Positions 1 to 11,576 of a DNA stretch of 64,000 bases are shown here, piece after piece. The stretch covers positions 2,914,001 to 2,978,000 of the forward strand of contig OU015665.1 of the NCBI GenBank assembly GCA_907165275.2, in the 5' to 3' direction. The position numbers and the translations under genes were made by a program. Position 1 is the first letter of the stretch, and each line of letters starts with the position of its first letter. The DNA is from Zygaena filipendulae. Its lineage: Eukaryota; Arthropoda; Insecta; Lepidoptera; Zygaenidae. The notes under the pieces are model-generated. The model saw nothing but the letters and a program-made list of their open reading frames with translations, was not told the origin of the DNA and did no database searches.

Positions 1-3000
1 TAAAGCTGTGTACCCCCGAAACTGCACTAAGTATTCTAATAACATGTAGGTAGGTGACTACGTGTATTTAAATTAGTTTTTTTACACACAAAACGGTCAG
101 AATGTTCCGACTTCTGTCATTTAATTTTGTGTCAACAAAGTTGTTTGAAGTCGCTTTGGTTGTTATACAATATTACGGTGGTGTAAAGACAGTAAAAATC
201 TGCATTCACGGTTTATTATGTACCGTAACGAATGTATGTAACTACCTATACATACATATATGTGCAAATATTAACAATAACAATAGTGTATTTGCATAAT
301 AATTATGATGTCTCGAATGTCCTTTGGTGATCGTCACCAGCTCGAGAAAGATTTTGCCGTTTTTAGCGCCATAATATGAAATGCAATTTCCACCACTACA
401 TGTACAAAATCGTCAGTAAAAAATATAGATATACGTACGCACCTACCTTAAGCGTAGCTTCGTGACTTTCTGTCATTGCTATATTATACGTGAGAAAAAT
501 CACAGACAACATTTTATAGCACCCCTTTATATTACAATAAGTCTTCCATTACATTACACACGTTATTTTTAAAAAGATTTTTACTTTAATTTATTAGGCT
601 ATCCGAATACACAATAGCAGTGAAATGTTCTTTTATGAAAAAAAGCAGTCGTGTGGCTATTTGGAGGGCCGACCTTTGGGAGACATAAAAAATACGCCCT
701 TGCGATTTAGCCACCCCAACCCCGTCGCTAGAGATAACCGTGTGAGGTCCTGAAAGCATTTTTATTATAAATCATCGTCTGCCAGGCACTAATACCGAAC
801 CGTTTAACATGAAGCCCAATATTTTATAATTAGCAATCTTCGGATTTCCCGGTTTGGACAAGGTATGCAAACAACGTGTACAGTCAGCATCAGAATATTT
901 AAACACTTATTACCATTGCAATATAAATTTTGATCGAGTAAATTTAAGGCGAATTTCTGATCTATGTGCGAATCAAAACGATTATCACCGTCATTGCGGT
1001 GAAGGATTACATTGTGAGGAAATCTGCACATTATGGATTAGAAGCATTTCCGTAGAGTGTGTGTGGTCACATCAAAGTTTTAAATCATACGTCTTGCCTA
1101 ATATACGTTTAATGAAAACAGCGCCATCTAGTTCTTCAAGATGGCAATCTAGGCATCCAAGCTAGTTCCCGAGATATTTATGCAAATTTTGTAAAGTTCG
1201 GTGAAAAAATTGCGTCCGCGATTTTAATTGATTTTAAATGCTCAGTTTTCTTCAATTTTATATATTTTAATCTACAATAGGTAATATATAAAAATCTTTG
1301 TAACAAGCAAGTAGAAGTGTGTTTTTTTATTGCACACAATCTTTTAAAATACTTTTCATTACTCATACTCGGAAAGTAGGTCTGAAGTTGCCTGAGAAGC
1401 GGGTTGAAAGTAACCCTTTTCAGCCCTAGGGAGAATCGCTTTCAACTGACAACTGTCAAATTATTAAAAAAAACTAGGTATATTTTCACATTTCTATTCA
1501 ACCATGTTTCAACTTTCTATACAGCCAGCGCGATGTAAAATTGAAATAACGTAAAGTTTAAGTAGGTATTAATTAAAATAAAATTCACTCACTTTTTCTT
1601 AAGCTAATTCCTATTTACATTTTTTTATTTTCTTTAATTAATACTTAATAATTAAAGAAATTATTTTTTTTAGGTCGCCACAATGTAAATAAAAAATACT
1701 GGCTGAATAGCTAGCCGGCCAAAGAAAAAGAAATAGGTGGGAAAGTGTCAAGCGACTATCCGATCTTAACTCATTTTTTCTTTAGCTAATTCCTATTTTT
1801 ATTTTGACTTTCCTTGCATTCGTAATGAAAAGCACAGTGTTACCCTCGGGAGAAAGACTTATTTAGTCCCGAGACGGAGTTTGGCGCCCGAGCGTAGCGA
1901 GGAAGGAGGAAGTTACTTTCACCCCTAGGATAACAATGTACTATTTTCTCAAATCAAGCTTTTTCAGAGTTTCAACTTTAAATGTCTGCAAAAAAAACTG
2001 GCTAGTTTTTGAATATTTTTTCAATCCTTACTGTCAATTGACTATTCTAGATACCGAATCTAGTCTTAACTCAATACCCCACTACCGGTACCTTTTTACG
2101 TGGACGCCCACACATATATATATTTTTTCTCTGTGGTATTGCTAAGTGGCCAGAGTGGTTAGCGTCAAGTTTCATTATACCTATCTGCAAAATTCCAAGA
2201 AGTGAAATGTAGGTAGTGATAAATTTATCAACGCAGTTGTTGATAAGTGTGATTACGAAATTATCGATTGCCCGCTCACCTCGAAAACGAGGTGTGGTGA
2301 TTAAGCTTTTATTTGTTACTCGCTAGAACTGAAATTCCCGAGAAATTACTGAAATCAAATCCTAATTATAAAAGTTCTGGGCCCGTGACACAAAAATTGT
2401 TCCCTCATGTTCAAAGAAGTTTTACTTCGAAAAAAATACATTCACAACGTGTCTTGTGGCATAAATAATATAAATTTTTATTATTTGGGCATCTGAAGCG
2501 TTTGGGATAGTGTTTTTTGGGACGCGCATTATGGGCGATGAATGTTGTTGGTCATAGTGAATAAGGACCCTAGTCTCAGTAGGTACTTGGAAACTTAAAA
2601 GATGAGAATCTGTCGCAGATTCGAACAATAGTCAAGAACTTCGGTGTAGTATATCATTGTGGTTATAAAGTCACCATTTGTTTACACCTTGTGGCATTAA
2701 TGCTTCAGCTCCTATTGTGAGTGGAACTCGTTGCGAATAATTCATGAAAACGATATCTGAACTGGCTATGAAAAGAAAAACTTCCGAAAGCTTCTTCTCA
2801 AGAGTGTCTTAAATCTAGTGAAAACAAGTTTCGTATCCAACTGTGTATCTACTTTTAAAGATAAAAAACCCGCGGGGACATGGCTGCAATCTTGGGCAGA
2901 GACTTTGTTTTGTTTAACAAAGCTTGGTGGCGCTAATTCTAGACAAAGGTTGGCTAACTGCGACTAGCTATACATATACTCGTAGATAGTATATGCTAGA

Positions 3001-4737
3001 GATTAAGCTATACGGGTAACTTTATTTCTAGAATCACGCCAACTTTGGTAGTTGATGGTGTAGTTATGTTATTGTTACACTTTTGTAAAGAGAAGAAAAG
3101 GTTGAATGGTACTTTTAAAATGTTCTCCCATCGAATGAATAGAGAGAATATGATTTTACGTATACATATAAATCATTCTTTCAAACAATATTGAACGTCT
3201 TATTGTGGGGAGATGTAATATTGCATTGGCCGACCCTTCGTCAGAGGAGGCAAAACGTTTGTACATGCTGTATAGCAGTAGTAGTAGAAATTAATTTAGT
3301 TTAAAACATTTTTTGTATACCATATCAGGGCGACATAATCGCATATGCGATAAAGCCCACTTAATAAAGAGAAGAAAAAAAATGTGAAACATGTTCAATT
3401 TCTACTGTATCTAAGTCTATCGCTATTCCAACAACTGTACGCAAAAAAGGTACGAGGTTAACAATAATATTATGTGGTATGTAGAGTTCATTCATAATGT
3501 TTCAAAGCCACACAATCTGTATAATAAATCATTGGTGTGTATGTTAGTGCTCGTATAACTTGTGAAAGACGTGGCCTGTTGAGGATTCTCATTATGTATT
3601 TTCATTTTTCGAGACTATGCTGCGAGTTTCCAAAGGAAGCCTATTATAGACGCGCGTGAAACCGCGGACAACAGCTAGTGCATTCTGTTGTCACTTATGT
3701 AGTAAGTAAAATGTCACCAGTTTTTTTTGGTAAAAATTTAATTGTTCTTTCATACACAAAACATCAATCACAGGAGAGATGGGCAGAAACTAAAAACAAC
3801 CCTTAGCCATTTGCGGTAATTTCGTCTTACTTTATTAATCTTCAGATTCTTCCGTTTCTATTGATTAGTAGAATAGGTACTGATAGGTTGTTTAGATTAT
3901 ATTAATGTGCGATATGAACACATCGGCAGACAAGGCTTGTAAAGTTAAACAAGAGGGTTTGCTGTATCCCAGTGCATTGGAAATGCTCATTTTACATAAT
4001 CCATATTCCATAGTCACATCTCCCCACTCCACCCGATGCTACATAACATTTATATGAGCATTTGAAATGAGGAATCTATTCAAATAAAGCCCACAACTGT
4101 AGTGGAACAAAGCGGGGTTCCATTTAGAATGTGCTTTTGGTACCATCGTAATGGTACTGTTGTACCTTTTCAAGGCAAGGCATATATAGGTAGTCATTAC
4201 ATAAAGTACATTGAAAAGATGTAAGTACTTACTTAAGTAAAGTTTTTATGTTCTTATTGTTAAAGTGTGCAATTATAAGTAGTACTCTCTCTTGAAATGA
4301 AAACGAATGATTTTATTGAAAGATACTCAAGTGCTGAGTTTGGGCCATAGGTGCTTTCGTAAAACGTAAATTTCCGGTCGCACCGCCCCGGTATTGAATG
4401 CTCAACGTTTTTATTTTTGGCATTTGAATAAGCGAATTTTGTGTACAATCCGGTGTACGAACTTATTTACTGTTCTTTAGCCCTCTTTTCAATAAGAACA
4501 TACAGAAATAAAATACAAAATAAATATCATATAATATTTTTAAAATAAAGGCACGCATCCAACGGTTTGAATTTTTGTAATTACACTGTTATTAACGTAA
4601 TGATTCCTTTGTATGTAAATTTTTTTTATTTTGTGTTTACGAAATTACTATAAAAAACTTTTAGACCCGTATCAGCAGCTTATTTCACTTAGTTATCCAG
4701 ATTTCATACATATTTACCTCTTAAAAATATCATCAAA
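1..4737. other. Gene-free, repeat-derived intergenic DNA
   Basis: No exon, RNA gene or recognisable protein fragment was found on either strand. The sequence is AT-rich. ORFs here are short, have no family resemblance and do not join through splice sites. A segment at about 1150-2115 is shared with 48843-49520 (see separate entry). The block at about 850-1165 has the look of an old dispersed repeat, but no protein could be assigned. Confidence 0.6.
1150..2115. repeat. Dispersed repeat copy 1 (pair with 48843-49520)
   Basis: The segment contains blocks such as TAACAAGCA(G)GTAGAAGTG and CAATTGACTATTCTAGATACCGAATCTA that recur in the same order at 48843-49520, ending in GTGGACGCCCAC. A third, inverted fragment lies at about 46265-46320. 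The copy at 48.8 kb is interrupted by a younger MITE. A direct repeat (CTCA-TTTTTTCTT-AGCTAATTCC) also occurs inside copy 1 at about 1588 and 1771. Family not recognised. Confidence 0.6.
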
Positions 4738-4885
4738 TTTTAGTTTTTAGTCAGTCTCTAGATTAATAAAAAATATTGGACACGTATTTTTTTTTTACGT
4801 AGGTAATCAAAAAATAAAATATATCTCCGTTATTTTTATTAAGTAAAAAAAAAATAGAATTTTGATTTTCATACCCCTGAAACTA
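4738..4885. mobile_element. CRE-MITE, internally deleted copy
   Basis: A shortened copy of the foldback family described at 39888-40207. Both ends are recognisable (AATATTGGACACGTATTTTT on one side, AGAATTTTGATTTTCATACCC on the other), but the middle part with the TGACGTCA sites is missing. Confidence 0.6.
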
Positions 4886-5793
4886 CCCTATTATGCAAAA
4901 GCTGGATAAAAGTAACCACAAAATATCTCCTACTAGCCGTTCCTCGCGGTTTACCAGCGTTAATTTCGGAATTCTTGCGGGAATTACGGCATGAAAGTGC
5001 CAAATGAAGGGTATATCAGAATTCTGAATGCACATTATTATCGGTTGAGTAGTAACTGTAAAAATGAAACAAACAGACTCACATTCGCATTTAAATTTTA
5101 ATATTTAGATAATAGTCGTACGATCATGATTTCTTTAGATTTTTAAAGTAGTAGTTAATTGCGCCTAGGTACCTACCTCTACATGTACTTATCTAATTTG
5201 ATATTAGAGCTCGCAAGCTATTGTAAGATTAGAATATTGATAATGTCATCAGCCGAGGTAAACTCAGCTGCGGATCCAGAGGTTGGTTCCATTTGCCAAC
5301 CTTGACTTAATATCGATCATAAGAACATCAGTGTATAAACAGAGAATCCGGAAATAAAGTTCTACTTATTAAAAAATATCCATTTAAATTATCGAATTTA
5401 AAAAACTAATTGGTAAGGAACATATTATGGAGAGAACGAATTTTCTGAAATATATATAACTGTGTTATATTATTATTAATTAATTATATTTCATTTATAA
5501 TAAAATTTATTTCGTTTCAACACATGACACAACGCAACAAAAATAACATGAGAGACTGGTGTGTTCTAGGAATATTATTATAGATAAATATTACACAAGA
5601 TTCCCCTCATTTTAATCCTAAAGTGAAATTCTAAGTCCACCCCTTTCATTCATAATATGTACCATTCAAATATTCTCATTCAAATAGGTATTCATTTCTG
5701 AAACTAAAAATTCAGACTCTGAGACTTTTTGAACTTGGTTTATTAGTTTATTAGGTATTTTTATATTGTGATATTATTAGATATTATAATATT

Positions 5794-6480
5794 TTGGACA
5801 TTGGTTCCAGATTATTGCAACAGAGGGCGACACCTATGTTGACTTGCTAAACAGTTTTACTGCCATCCTGCTCGCTCTTGCAGATTTTTCTATGTCTATT
5901 ACTGTCACTGAGAAAAATAAGTCTTTCAAAAACGATATTATTAGTTAATTTTGGTATTTTAGTAATCGACACATTAATTACAAACGGTGTTGGTGTAGGA
6001 ACTTGAAATTTTAATTTAAAATTAGTTTGCTAACTTAGATAAACACTGCATCGCACAAGCGAAGTTTTTTCTTTATGTGGCATATATACAGAGCGTTAGG
6101 CGAACAGTTCGGGGAGTCCGTTTCTACACAGGAAGTCAGTTGAAGGGGCAGAGCTGTCCTAATTCTGCCCCGCGTTGTTGAAGCAATCTGGGTGCCATTC
6201 GGATGAGATGGCGATTGTGGATACTGTCATGCCGGAAGGCGGTCGTCCCACGGTAGGGGTTTGGTGGTCGCCCCTAATGGGAAAGGCACTGCTCCCGTGC
6301 GAGGAGGCTGAAATGCCTTACAGGTTCCCGGGTAATTCCCGTGGTATTACGGAGTCTGGTTAGCTCTGGTTTGGGGGATCGCAAGGGGTCCCCTGGTCGA
6401 TGGTACTGAAGGATACCTCAACCCCACTGTTGTAGAAGCATTGACTCCCTTTTGCATAAATTGAGCTTGATATTTGAGAT
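5794..6480 (+). repeat. Dispersed ~690 bp repeat, copy 1
   Basis: This copy is nearly collinear with 37223-37920. Both start ATTTTGGACATTG and contain GGGGAGTCCGTTTCTACACAGGAAG, a GC-rich block with GGGGCAGAGCTGT, and end near GCATTGACTCCCTTTTGCA. The GC-rich middle contrasts with its surroundings. It has one 62-codon ORF without recognisable similarity. It may be the untranslated tail of a retroelement, but nothing here proves that. Confidence 0.65.
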
Positions 6481-6639
6481 TTTATTTTTATTTTATAAGC
6501 TATTTTTTGTATTTTTTTTACATCGTTTTAAAAAAAAATCTTATGTATTGATTTTTAAAATGAGTACGAATATCTACATCTATACATACATAATTATAAA
6601 TGAAATTTAAGTGCGTGTTTGTAATTCCAAATTAACAGC

Positions 6640-7005
6640 TAACAACTAAATGCATAATTACATTAAAAAATCCATTTTTGATTTTTTTTTCTGTCCGTCG
6701 GTCTGTCTGTTTGTTCCGGCAGTGGTTCCGGCTAATCTCTGAAACGGCTGGACCGATTTTAACGGGACTTTCACTGGCAGATAGATAAGGAGTAACTAAG
6801 ACTACTTTTATTTTAGAAAATAAAATAATAGTTCCTGTGGGAATTCCGAAACTCACGCGGGTGATTCTCCAAAACAGCTGGACCAATTTTGACGGGAGTT
6901 TCGCTGCTTATTAAGCTGATATTATAAAGTAAGAAGTAAATTAGACTATTTTGGAGTTTCTGCGGGAGTCAAAACTCAAGAGGGCAAAACCGCGGGGCAC
7001 AGCTA
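6640..7005 (+). mobile_element. Helitron-like lepidopteran repeat
   Basis: The segment contains the family blocks CTGTCCGTCGGTCTGTCTGTTTG, two TGGACC(A/G)ATTTT(G/A)ACGGGA blocks and the typical 3' end AAACCGCGGGGCACAGCTAG. The GC hairpin followed by CTAG is the 3' terminus expected of a Helitron (general knowledge of Helitrons and the lepidopteran Lep1 type). Confidence 0.55.
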
Positions 7006-7400
7006 GCTTTAATAATATTAGAATGGGTTTATTAGCCAATATTATTCCGAAGTCCGAACCCATCTCGGCCACAATAAGTAACACTATTAATATATATTTT
7101 TTTTATTTTAGATGAACTGCAATAGTTTTGATTTATTGCTTACCTAACTGTAAGCAGGTAGGTAGTGGGATATAGCAGGTAATAATACTGCAGGTTTATT
7201 TTTTTACCGATGTTGTAAGAATATTATATTTTGGGAACCGATGATACCCGATTAGGAAGGTACCTACCGATAATATTAGATTTTATTACGAAAACTAAAT
7301 TTTCGTAACCCTAAGTTTAAATCCACTTTAGATTACCTACTTTTTGTATAATATTAATAGTTATTATGAAAATATATTCAAGAGCAACCATTTCAATTTT

Positions 7401-7634
7401 GGACATAGATAAGCAATAGTGTGTTAACCCACACTGGAGAAATTTTGAGTAAATCGTGTTTTAAAATTATAGCGCCATTTTCTGTCAACATTTTATATGT
7501 TCAATATTTAGTTACATACTTAAACAATGTAATAAGGTAAACACATAATTAAAAAACGTTCCCTAACTCGCAATAAATCGTTCTGAATAGATAACTTAGT
7601 TTTGTGGGTTAACATGTTATTGCTTATCTGCGTC
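7401..7634. mobile_element. Foldback MITE with GATAAGCAATA ends, copy 1
   Basis: The two ends are inverted repeats: GGACATAGATAAGCAATA at the left and the complement of GGACGCAGATAAGCAATA at the right, followed inside by GTTAACCCACA. It is flanked by TTTT on both sides, consistent with a 4-bp target duplication. A second copy in inverted orientation is at 48201-48435. No coding capacity. Confidence 0.75.
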
Positions 7635-7689
7635 CTTTTAAGAAATCTTATTATTCGTGCTGTTTTACAAGTTTTCTTATAAGTTAATC

Positions 7690-7905
7690 CTATAAAATTT
7701 AATTAATATTATAAATGCGAGTTGGTTTGTTTGTTACGCTTAACGGGTCAACTGATAATCATGAAATTTTGCTTACATAGAAGGACTTCGAGTACTTTTT
7801 ATGCCGGAATCCCCGCGGGAGCTCTGAAAATAACGAGGATGAAACTTCTTTAAATTTCGTATACAACACGTCAAGGGTACCGCGGTAAACCGCGGGGAAC
7901 AGCTA
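7690..7905 (+). mobile_element. Helitron-like repeat
   Basis: Starts near AATATTATAAATGCGAG, contains the block TAACGGGTCAACTGATAATCATGAAATTTTG and ends in GGTAAACCGCGGGGAACAGCTAG. Same 3' end type as the copy at 8129-8445. No coding sequence. Confidence 0.55.
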
Positions 7906-8128
7906 GTTTTTTTTATTAAAAAGGATAATTACCTATATAGTTAATAGTCATAGATATTCGAATACTTATTTATTTATTTATTTGCAAGAATATGGTAGGT
8001 ACATAGTTGGCGTTACTCTAAGATTGATTCAGCATATTCTGTCGTCTGTAGCCTTTTTGTATCTTGATTTGTTTACCAATAATAATAGATCTGTTGTTAA
8101 TAATATAATTAACCGAGATGAAATCTAG

Positions 8129-8445
8129 TCTATATAATTTTAATAGTAATAAAAGAGTAGAATCCGTGATTTTGTACATTGAATATTTTTCAGAAAAATT
8201 GACAGGGGGCGATAAAAGAAGAGTAATCAACCACGAAAAAAGAATTTTAAAAATTCTTTTCTGTCTGTCTGTCTGTTCGCGATAATCTCCAAATCCACTG
8301 AACGGAGTTACATGCGGTTTTCACAGGTAGATTAAACTTAACCAGGAGCCACATATAGGCTTTGTTTCATTCAAATCGGATGTTGGGTAAAAAAAGTTGT
8401 TACATAAAAACTTTTCACGCGGGTGAAACCGCGGGGCACAGCTAG
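8129..8445 (+). mobile_element. Helitron-like element, full-length non-autonomous copy
   Basis: Begins TCTATATAATTTTAATAG and ends CACGCGGGTGAAACCGCGGGGCACAGCTAG. A 5' TC, a GC-rich hairpin near the 3' end and a terminal CTAG are the Helitron hallmarks. Related copies lie at 10423-10712 (inverted) and about 38240-38520 (inverted). No Rep or helicase coding sequence, so it cannot move on its own. Confidence 0.65.
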
Positions 8446-10422
8446 TCGTAAATAAAGCAATGATTTGCACCTCTAAGTAAAGAGGGGTGCGGGTTGTAGC
8501 TAATTAGTCTTCTCTGTTCTGTCCTTGTGCTTTGTTTGTAGCAATGTCATTAATTTATGCTACGTACCTACATAGGTACCTTATATATTTTAAACCCTTT
8601 TTTGGTGAATCACGTCACGTGCCACAGCCGCCCATCATAACCATGCACAAAACTCATATAAACTTTCCTTTTGTGGAACGTTGCACGTAATTTTGTTTCC
8701 GAAACATATTACAGGCCTTTCGTTGTTTAAGAAGCTATGTCGAAAACAAATTAAGTAGTGAAAGATAGAAGATAGCGTATTATATGACTTCATGCGAGAG
8801 AAAGTAATGGTAGGTCATTGATATTCCAAACTAAATCAATGGTGTAGGTTACATACATGCTATTTAATTGAGTGAAATGTAAACTTAGTAAAAACCGAAA
8901 GATTGCCGTTTTTATAACTTCAAGTGATAAATACGTATATTTCCGCAATTTTAATCACTGTTTATAAGTGACAATCATTCTGGTACACCATGTTACACCT
9001 ATTAATAGTTATAAAAATAAATTCGAAAAAATTGTTCATTACTGCAAATTCTGCAAGGTAGATAGGTTGATACTAGGGTTTATGTAGTATCGTACTATAT
9101 TTCAGTCAATTGTACTATATATTATAGAAAAATAATATAGTACGAAGAATACTATATTTTTATGCCAAATTCAACTGTCGCGCTTTTTTATACTGGTCTA
9201 AAACGCACCCGTAGCGCAGCACGGGGATGTTCAGAACGAAACGCATACGCGGCCACAAAATGTCAGCTGTCCAACTAGCAATAATTTGTAGATGAATACT
9301 GCCGGATACATAATGATTTAAAATAAATATGTACAATATTTTTTCCTTACTATATTTTTGCATCTTTTTTCGGAAAAATATAGTATTTTTCACACACAGC
9401 CTCTTAATAACGTCCATATCACGTATGCTGGCGCGTCTGTGATACTGTCCATTAAGGCGACTCTTAAGTATATTTTGGCGTAATGCACGCACCAACATAC
9501 AGACAAATTCTGAAATTTAACTGAGGTAGGTACATACATATAAGCTGTAAAATCAAAAACAACAAACAAATTATTTAAGTATTACTTAGGATCGGCACTT
9601 AAAACTGTGTGGTTAATTAAGTTTGTTACCTGGTAGTTAAGTAGGTATTAACTGTGTTGCGGCGCTGTTTGATGATGTCCTAGCTTTATTATTATTATTA
9701 TTTTGTCATCTTCAGTTCAAAATCTCGGACCAGAACATTATTTGAAACGCTTATTAATTTAAATAAAAAAAAACATTTTCTTAAATATAGAATTAAATTA
9801 TTTTGAAATAGCTTTTCGCATAGTTCATAGTTCATTCGAGTATTAAACTAACAACTTTATATGGATTGTAAAGCAATGCTAGTAGGTAACTAGTGATAAA
9901 ATAAATTATGACATTTTCCGAAGCTTGTAACCATCGATCTCCTTATAACACAAGAAATTAATGGGGAACGAGAACCCACTTTTACGGTTAAGGGTAATTC
10001 CGACCCTCACTCCGCATACATATAATATTATCTTACATTTTGTCATTGATCTTTGTTTACATGCGTCAAATTCGTTTTGTAAATCCCACTTTCAAGCCCG
10101 CTCCACGTTCTCGCGAGAATCTTGCGAGAACGCGAGAAAGAAACGCCGGAGAACACATTCTCGTTCTCGTATATAGTATATCTTCACGAATATTCACTTT
10201 TTTATAGGATAACTATCTAGTTTGGGTTTTATTGCAAGGTCAGGTCGAGCCACAGTTATGTAGGTCATACATGTGCATAACTACAAATAGGATATTTGAC
10301 GATAGTCATATAGATACTTATTACATAATGTAACAATAATATATTACGTAAATCACGTGTACATCTGTGAGTTGTATACGTATTTGTCTGCTATTGTTAA
10401 AATTCATTATGTTTATTAATAA
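8446..10422. other. Intergenic, no gene seen
   Basis: AT-rich sequence without exon-like stretches. A 112-codon ORF lies at 9160-9498 on the minus strand. It has no motif I recognise, and the sequence around it carries repeated TACTATAT blocks, so I read it as repeat-derived rather than as a gene. Confidence 0.5.
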
Positions 10423-10712
10423 CTAGCTGTGCCCCGTGAAAGGTTTTTATATAACAACTTTTTTCCCCGACATCCGATTTAAATGGAACAAAGCCTATAT
10501 GTAGCTTCAGACTAAGCTTAATCTACCAGTGAAAACCGCATGACAATGCATGTTCAGTAGATTTGAAGATAATTTTATTGCAAACAGACAGAGAGAAAAG
10601 AATTTTAAAACTTTTTATGATTGGTTACTCTTCTTTTATCACCCCTGTCAATTTTTGCTAAAAATATTCAATGTACAGAACCGCGGATTCTACTTTTTTT
10701 TTATATTATAGA
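10423..10712 (-). mobile_element. Helitron-like element, inverted copy
   Basis: On the minus strand it runs from TCTATAATATAAAAAAAAAG to CACGGGGCACAGCTAG and is similar along its length to 8129-8445. It abuts another CTAGCTGT-headed repeat that starts at 10713, so two elements lie head to tail. Confidence 0.6.
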
Positions 10713-10950
10713 CTAGCTGTACCGCGCGGTTTCACCCGCGATAATTTCGAAGTTCCCGCGGAAATGTTCCATACAAACTTTGCAACCCCTTTTCTTAGGG
10801 GTTGAATTTTCAAAAATCCTTTTTATCGGATGCCTACTTCACACAAAGAACACACCCTCCAAGTTTCAGCTCTGTACGATCAGTTGTTTAGGCTGTGCGT
10901 TGATCCATCAGTCATTCAGGACAAAGCATTTTATATGTATAGATGACAGC
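10713..10950. repeat. CTAGCTGT-headed lepidopteran repeat
   Basis: Starts CTAGCTGTACCGCGCGGTTTCACCCGCG and ends GACAAAGCATTTTATATGTATAGAT. Related copies are at 13678-13870 (inverted) and 16921-17474 (interrupted by a MITE). The uninterrupted CGCGATAATTTCGAAGTTCC here serves as the empty-site comparison for that insertion. Confidence 0.6.
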
Positions 10951-11164
10951 AAATTACACAAGGCGACACACTCAGTGAAAATATGACAAGATTTTAATCT
11001 CTGCATCTCATTTTAAGCGAACTGTATGTTCATATGAGAAATGAATAAATTCTTTAAACTTATTCCCAAAATATTTTCCTTCTAACTTTAAATGTAAAGC
11101 GAAACAGTGTTGATTGCAAAATTATCTCGTTTCATTATTAAATTATTCCTATCTTTTGTTACAG

Positions 11165-11275
11165 AATGAAGACGACAGGCGTCCGCTTAGTTCCTAGTAG
11201 AGTAATTAGGTGATTCGTCGGAGGAGAATGGCACAATACCACAGGGCGCCGTGTTTGCTTACGACTCTGTTTGCG
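11165..11275 (+). other. 5' leader exon of the beta4GalNAcT gene with two upstream ORFs
   Basis: Bounded by an acceptor (TTTTGTTACAG) and a donor (GCG|GTGAGC). uORF1 runs ATG 11166 to TGA 11213. uORF2 starts at ATG 11228 and, if this exon is spliced to the acceptor at 11551-11552, stops at TGA 11562-11564, just before the main ATG at 11577. The exon joins no long coding frame, so I read it as untranslated leader. More upstream exons must exist because it begins with an acceptor. Confidence 0.45.
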
Positions 11276-11576
11276 GTGAGCGAAGTTTCTTGTAAAAGTT
11301 CGTTAATGTTGACCTCTATGAATAATAACGAACATCAGATGCAGTATTTTATACTCACATCTATTCTTGAGTAACACGATATTTTTATTCCCGAAACTAA
11401 GAAGTCCCGATAGAAAAACATTCATGAAAAAAAAAACATACATATACCCTCCTCCTTTTTTGAAGTCGGTTAATGAAAATGTGGTGTACGCAGCTAGTTT
11501 AAAACAAGAATGTGGTGTATAATGGTGCGTGCGCACTGTGGACGTTATACAGGCGTCGAGGTGAGCGCGCGTGTTG

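Noticed and set aside
2143..2166. tRNA-like start (AAGTGGCCAGAGTGGTTAGCG)
   Set aside because: Resembles a Ser/Leu tRNA A-box, but no B-box, anticodon arm or acceptor pairing follows.
9160..9498. 112-codon minus-strand ORF as a gene
   Set aside because: No recognisable motif, AT-repeat surroundings and no splice partners.
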